A stretch of 64,000 nt of DNA, taken from NCBI GenBank assembly GCA_965208385.1, contig CBDBOO010000098.1, positions 248,001-312,000 on the forward strand. Reading direction: 5' to 3'. A model generated the notes under the pieces. It saw nothing but the letters and a program-made list of their open reading frames with translations. It ran no database searches and was not told the origin of the DNA. Positions 59,983 through 64,000 of the stretch are shown one piece after another (position 1 is the first letter of the stretch; the number at the start of each line of letters is the position of its first letter). The stretch comes from Endozoicomonas sp965208385 (GTDB taxonomy: Bacteria; Pseudomonadota; Gammaproteobacteria; Pseudomonadales; Endozoicomonadaceae). Made by a program: the position numbers and the translations under genes.

Positions 59983-61355
59983 GGCTCTTCAGGGATATCT
60001 GTGGGTGAAAATAGGAAGATTTTGAGATAGAAGCATCTACGGCCGACTTTTGATAGCTTTTTATTGTGAGCATAAAAACAACAAAAGCCACCGCAGATGC
60101 TAATAAAAACTATCCTCAATAAAGTCCATAAACTCAAGTCGTTTGTTTATCAGGATGCAAAACCGGGCTTCTATCAAGGCTCCGAAGTCTTCGAAGTGAT
60201 CGTTGTCCCTCGCAAGAACAGTCATGCCCTCTGCTCTTGTTGCCAGAAGCCCGCTGCTGGCTATGATCATCTAGCTATACGACGATTCGAGTTTGTCCCT
60301 CTCTGGGGTATCAGGTTTTTCTTCTCTACAAAATGCGGCGGGTGCAATGCAAAACCTGTGGCGTCAAGGTTGAACAGGTTCCATGGGCCGACGGTAAGAA
60401 AGAACTGACCAGAGCCTATATGCAGTTCCTGGCGAGCTGGGCGAGAAAACTGTCCTGGAAGGAGGTTGCCTGCACCTTCAGCACCTCATGGGAGAAGGTC
60501 TTTCATGCTGTCGAGTACGTGGTCGAGTGGGGCAAAGCTCATCGTTCACTCGACAATATAAAAGCCATTGGTGTTGATGAAGTAGCGTATCAGGTTGGAC
60601 ATAAATATCTGACCGTGGTTTACCAGATAGATCGCGGCTGTACCCGTCTGTTGTGGGTTGGTCAGGAGCGCACCGAAGCTACAATTCGAAGTTTCTTCAC
60701 ATTCTTTGGAGCAGAGCGGAGCCAGCAACTGGAGTATGTCTGTTCTGATATGTGGAAGCCTTATGTGAAGGCTATTGCCGAGTTCGCTAACCAGACACTG
60801 CATATTCTGGATCGGTTCCATATTGTTGCCATGCTGAACAAAACCATTGATGAAGTCAGAGCTTCTGAACACAAACAGCTTCAGGCTGATGGCTATGAGA
60901 CTGTTCTGAAAAAATCTCGCTGATGCTTACTCAAGCGAAAAGAGAATCTGACCGAGAAACAAGAAATCAAACTGAACACAGTGCTTCAGTACAATCTGAA
61001 AAGTGTCAGAGCCTATCTCCTCAAAGAAGAATTCCAGATGTTCTGGGATTATATTTCGCCACACTGGGCAGGCAAATATCTGGATCGATGGTGTACAAGA
61101 ATCATGCGATCAAAAATAGAACCCATGAAGAAAGTAGCCAAAACTGTTCGACGGCACAAGCCGCTTATCCTGAATGGGTTCAAGGAAAAAAAGGCGTATT
61201 CGAGCGGTATTGTTGAGGGCCTGAACACCAAGGTAAAACTCACTACGAGAAAATCATACGGCTTCAGAACCTACAGATGTGCAGAAATCGCCTTATACCA
61301 TGCGCTTGGAAAGCTACCGGAGCCAGAAATCATCCACAGATTTTGCTGTCGAGGC
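59983..61355 (+). mobile_element. ISL3-family element 2, decayed
   Basis: The left end begins GGCTCTTCAGGGATATCTG, the right end complement begins GCCTCGACAGCAAAATCTG; both share ATCTGTGG further in. I found no clean 8-bp duplication (the flanks are T-rich). The borders are therefore approximate. It carries a broken transposase gene. Confidence 0.7.
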
Positions 61356-61364
61356 ATTTTTTAA
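60097..61364 (+). pseudogene. ISL3-family transposase 2, frameshift plus TGA
   Basis: The N-terminal piece (60097 on) has the zinc finger SHALCSCCQKPAAGYDHLAI. A frame change near 60330 moves to VQCKTCGVKVEQVPWADGKK and the DDE core IGVDEVAYQVGHKYLTVVYQ, with YVCSDMWKPYVKAIAEF and LDRFHIVAMLNKTIDEVRAS. A TGA at 60921-60923 stands where Trp is expected (LKKSR-W-CLLKRKENLTEKQ). The last part reads YSSGIVEGLNTKVKLTTRKS, with the catalytic Glu. It is a different ISL3 subgroup from the intact copy at 48035. Confidence 0.92.
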
Positions 61365-61487
61365 GGCTTTTTGTACTGCTTTCATTTCCCAAAAAATGCT
61401 ACCTGGTTATGTTTGGTCGTGTTTTCCTCTCTTCTCTAAAAATCTGGTGGAATATAGGTCTCACTTCCTCCACCTCTTTCTGATTAT
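61356..61487. repeat. Gene-free stretch, left half of the repeat also at 51.1 kb
   Basis: It holds CTCTCTTCTCT and CTCACTTCCTCCAC in the same order as at 51100-51200. The right half continues after IS1634 at 63456. Confidence 0.45.
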
Positions 61488-63455
61488 TTATAACCGTCAT
61501 TCACCACCTACTTTGATATTTCCCCTACCCCTGCAGCGCAAGGGTTTTGAAATTTGACCACCTTATTGTAAGCATAAACGTACTTCTCCTGATAACGAGT
61601 ACCCAATCAACCTTTCATGGATATCCATTCATGAAAAACACAAACAAGAAAAAACCTCACCTTCAGCAGCCGGAGATGACAGGGACAAGCCTCCGTGCAT
61701 TGATCTTGCTGCTCTCACACTCCCTCTTGAGTCAGGAATAAATTGATTGGTACGTTGACCCTAATATAAAGATAATTGTCGCCTGATTCTCCGAGATGCC
61801 AATCACGTGCTTCTCCGTTCCGTTGATCGTCTGCACATAAATGCCATCAAAGCAGCAGAAAATCCATCTGCCCGTTGGGTTCTGGGCTGGCTTTTTCTTC
61901 ATGTCCGGGAACGTTCGGCTCTGCTTCTTCAACTCATAACGGATTCGATGTTGGATAGCAGCATAGACCATCAGGCAAAGTGTCATCACCATTAACAATG
62001 CCTCAATGCGTTCCGGTTTCTTCAGATAGAGGGAAGACACCAGAAAGTCCGGACTTTTTAGAAAGCGAAAGCCTCGTTCAACCTGTTGCTGTGATTTGTA
62101 CGTCCTCAGTAGTTCAGCGCTGTCCAGTCGAGTAGTATTAATGTCGTTGGTAGCCAGCACAAAACAACCCAGTGATGCTTCGGCATCCTGCCGGGTTTGC
62201 ACAGCGATCGAGCAACAACTTGTTACGTAATATTCCAGGTGGTCGGGTTCCGCTCCATTAACAGGTCGTCCTTTGCTCTTGTAGCAGGGCTTGGCGATAA
62301 CCTGAGCCTCAGCCTGACAAAGTTCAGACTGCTTCTGCCATTGCCTAAAGGCTTCCATGGCCTCCCCTTCGCACTGGAACGCTTTTTTGCTCAACTTTTC
62401 CAGTCTCTCGCACTCTTTCAGAGACTTTTTCTGCATACGCCTTGTCAGCGTCTTCTGTTCGGTTTCCTGGCGTTGCTGGTTGCGAAACAAAACCCAGCGT
62501 TGCTCTACGTTCGCATAATTAGACGACACTTCTGTAGCTTCGTAATGGTCAAACCCCTCCACTGCTTTCATGGTTCGTGAAGGCGCACTCCTTACCAGCT
62601 CTTTGGCGGCACCAATATTGAGAGGAACTCTGGAAATAAACAGCTGATCCTGCTGGTCAAGTTCCTGGATTGTCCCTGCCACATACAATGCTGCATCGCC
62701 AATAAAATAGCGGGCTTCCAGTGCGGCTTTGAAACTCTTCAAGTGCTTGGAAACCACCTGTTTGAAACTGGTCTTATCAGTCACATTGCCACTGGTTGCT
62801 TTCATAAACAACGGGATGCCTGCCCGGTTTTCAGTCAACAGAAGCAATATGGCCTGGTTCAAATCCGGGCGGTGATCCCGGCTGTAACCTTTGCAAAGCC
62901 TGATGCAGTTGAGGTCTTCATCGCTCAGATCGCTATCGCTATTATAACGACCATCGACGTGGAAGCCGGTGCCATCAAGGTTCAGCGCGTCGCAAGGCAA
63001 TTTGAGATGAGTTGCAACCTTGATAGCCAGCTCAAAATAGACTTTACTGACATCCAGATCAAAGAGTTCATCCAGTGCTCTTCCCAGAATCTTGTCGTTT
63101 AAATGCTCTGGTTTAATCCCTTCCCTGATCAGTTTGTTGAGAGGTTTATTGGCAAAGAACTGGGGGAACATATGGAGAGATTGCCCCGTAAAGCCGAGGC
63201 CATTGAGGATCATGCCGACAATGGCTTCACCGTGGGAGACATTCCATTCATCCGCTACCTTGGGTGCACGTCTGTCAATGTGATCGGCTATGCCCAGCTC
63301 TTTGCACATACCTGCCACCAGGCCGAGGTGATCCATGTTCTGAATCTGAGTGCGATATTGAATAGGAGGCATAAGGCTGTTTCCTGATATTTGCTTTTTT
63401 GATAAATAGCAGAAATCAGGAAAATGTCAGGTTAGGTGGTGAATGTCGGTTATAA
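61488..63455 (-). mobile_element. IS1634-family element (1968 bp)
   Basis: The ends are 23-bp inverted repeats with one mismatch, starting TTATAACCG and followed by CATTCACCACCTA (61488-61510; complement 63433-63455). The transposase gene is intact. About 220 bp of non-coding DNA lie between the left end and the transposase stop. I did not find a clear target duplication. Confidence 0.88.
61732..63372 (-). CDS. IS1634-family transposase
   Basis: This is an intact 546-aa transposase with the N-terminal DUF4277-type domain (MDHLGLVAGMCKELGIADHI, NVSHGEAIVGMILNGLGFTG), the DDE core starting LNLDGTGFHVDGRYNSDSDL, GYSRDHRPDLNQAILLLLTE, and the later YFIGDAALYVAGTIQELDQQ. The C-terminal motif YKSQQQVERGFRFLKSPDFL contains the catalytic Glu. 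It is probably active and is the only gene in its element. Confidence 0.94.
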   Translation of the reverse strand: MPPIQYRTQIQNMDHLGLVAGMCKELGIADHIDRRAPKVADEWNVSHGEAIVGMILNGLGFTGQSLHMFPQFFANKPLNKLIREGIKPEHLNDKILGRALDELFDLDVSKVYFELAIKVATHLKLPCDALNLDGTGFHVDGRYNSDSDLSDEDLNCIRLCKGYSRDHRPDLNQAILLLLTENRAGIPLFMKATSGNVTDKTSFKQVVSKHLKSFKAALEARYFIGDAALYVAGTIQELDQQDQLFISRVPLNIGAAKELVRSAPSRTMKAVEGFDHYEATEVSSNYANVEQRWVLFRNQQRQETEQKTLTRRMQKKSLKECERLEKLSKKAFQCEGEAMEAFRQWQKQSELCQAEAQVIAKPCYKSKGRPVNGAEPDHLEYYVTSCCSIAVQTRQDAEASLGCFVLATNDINTTRLDSAELLRTYKSQQQVERGFRFLKSPDFLVSSLYLKKPERIEALLMVMTLCLMVYAAIQHRIRYELKKQSRTFPDMKKKPAQNPTGRWIFCCFDGIYVQTINGTEKHVIGISENQATIIFILGSTYQSIYS

Positions 63456-63637
63456 GTACGTTTTTTTGATAAAAAAGACTGGAGGTTGCCTTTCGTTTTT
63501 TTGTTATTTGTGTGGAAGGCGGAGCTCATAGTAATGAGCAGTATAATTATTCTGTTGTCGGTCACCTGTGGATCGATCAATTAAAGAATGCTTTGACTTA
63601 CAAGTAACTCCCTCTGAACTCACCAGTCCGCACAGGG
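63456..63637. repeat. Gene-free stretch, right half of the repeat also at 51.2 kb
   Basis: GTACGTTTTTTTGATAAA, then CTGGAGGTTGCC, matches GTACGTTAGTTGATAAATG, then CTGGAGGTCGCC at 51220-51260. The rest, up to the IS110 gene, shows nothing I can name. Confidence 0.45.
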
Positions 63638-64000
63638 TTAAGCCATCGCGGTCTGCTCTTCAGGTATCAGGAGGTAGCCCATATCTTTCGCCTTTTTTTT
63701 CAAATTAGTTAAGACTCTGGCTTTATATTCTTGCTCATAATGATCCTGCCCAAGGTCAATATATTCCGTCTTGTTTTTCAGCATGCTGTATATGAATCGG
63801 GCTAATTTATGTGCGGTTGCGGTGATCGCTTTCGGGGCTCCCAAGCGACTGCGCATTCTTCGATAGTAACCACCAAGCGCACTTTTTGAATTCGTCAGAG
63901 AGTATGCTGCCATCCTCAAAGCTTTTGATGCCCGGTTGGGTATCCGTTTGGTTTTACAGCTTAGAATTTTATCACCGGATATTTTGTTTTCAGGACTCAA
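63638..64000 (-). CDS. IS110-family transposase, C-terminal part (runs off the window)
   Basis: The visible 120 codons are the C-terminal Transposase_20-type domain: LSPENKISGDKILSCKTKRI, SKALRMAAYSLTNSKSALGG, YYRRMRSRLGAPKAITATAH and KLARFIYSMLKNKTEYIDLG. The first codon seen (TTG) is internal. It differs clearly from the IS110 transposase at 7227, so it is a second type of IS110 element. The stop is at 63638. Confidence 0.9.
   Translation of the reverse strand: MSPENKISGDKILSCKTKRIPNRASKALRMAAYSLTNSKSALGGYYRRMRSRLGAPKAITATAHKLARFIYSMLKNKTEYIDLGQDHYEQEYKARVLTNLKKKAKDMGYLLIPEEQTAMA

Noticed and set aside
55066..60923. Reassignment of TGA to Trp, or selenocysteine insertion
   Set aside because: Intact genes here end in TGA, and all three cases are in genes already broken by other lesions.
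61631..61741. 36-codon frame inside the IS1634 left end
   Set aside because: It is short and has no family match; the region is ordinary non-coding IS DNA overlapping the transposase stop.

Overview
The window looks like a gammaproteobacterial chromosome segment, probably marine. Evidence for this is a C4-dicarboxylate TRAP system with its DctBD regulators, an NhaD-type Na+/H+ antiporter, and an extreme load of insertion sequences of many families. An Endozoicomonas-like (Oceanospirillales) host fits the style, but that is inference; no rRNA or complete tRNA gene is present to settle it.

1-23.2 kb is mostly chromosomal backbone. It starts with an RND efflux pump (3' part of the membrane fusion subunit plus an intact permease). 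A second RND permease gene follows, killed by a MITE, a frameshift and an IS110 insertion. Next comes a signalling block: substrate-binding protein, histidine kinase, Rcp1-like receiver, and a receiver-GGDEF-degenerate-EAL protein. Then, on the minus strand, nhaD, dctB, dctD and dctPQM.

23.3-29.9 kb is a stack of mobile DNA: an IS66 transposase gene, a 164-bp MITE, a truncated ISAs1-type element, two IS1182-type copies in tandem that share a CTAG target, and a broken IS630 gene.

29.9-47.7 kb is a defence island, all on the minus strand. It contains a Septu-like pair (ptuA ATPase, ptuB HNH nuclease) followed by two unrecognised genes. A complete type I restriction-modification locus (hsdM, hsdS, hsdR) carries two Schlafen/AlbA_2-type ATP-binding genes and a rhuM remnant, and a CoiA-like nuclease gene lies upstream. 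An insertion scar, a duplicated hsdM tail, shows how one AlbA_2 gene entered the operon.

47.7-64 kb is a gene graveyard. It holds a HigBA-like toxin-antitoxin pair, a cold-shock gene, phage and serine-recombinase remnants, and several host genes that can be rebuilt by removing ISL3, IS4, ISKra4 and MITE insertions at their target duplications. IS1634 (intact) and a second IS110 (cut by the window end) close the window.

Two themes recur. One is a 164-bp MITE family (four copies, CAGGGCGATCTCATTTG ends, 9-10 bp target duplications) whose ends match the local ISAs1-type element. The other is gene inactivation by short tandem duplications (4, 14, 14 and 23 bp) and by TGA codons at expected Trp or Cys positions. 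The most interesting candidate system is the four-gene Septu-plus-two operon at 29.9-34.3 kb.
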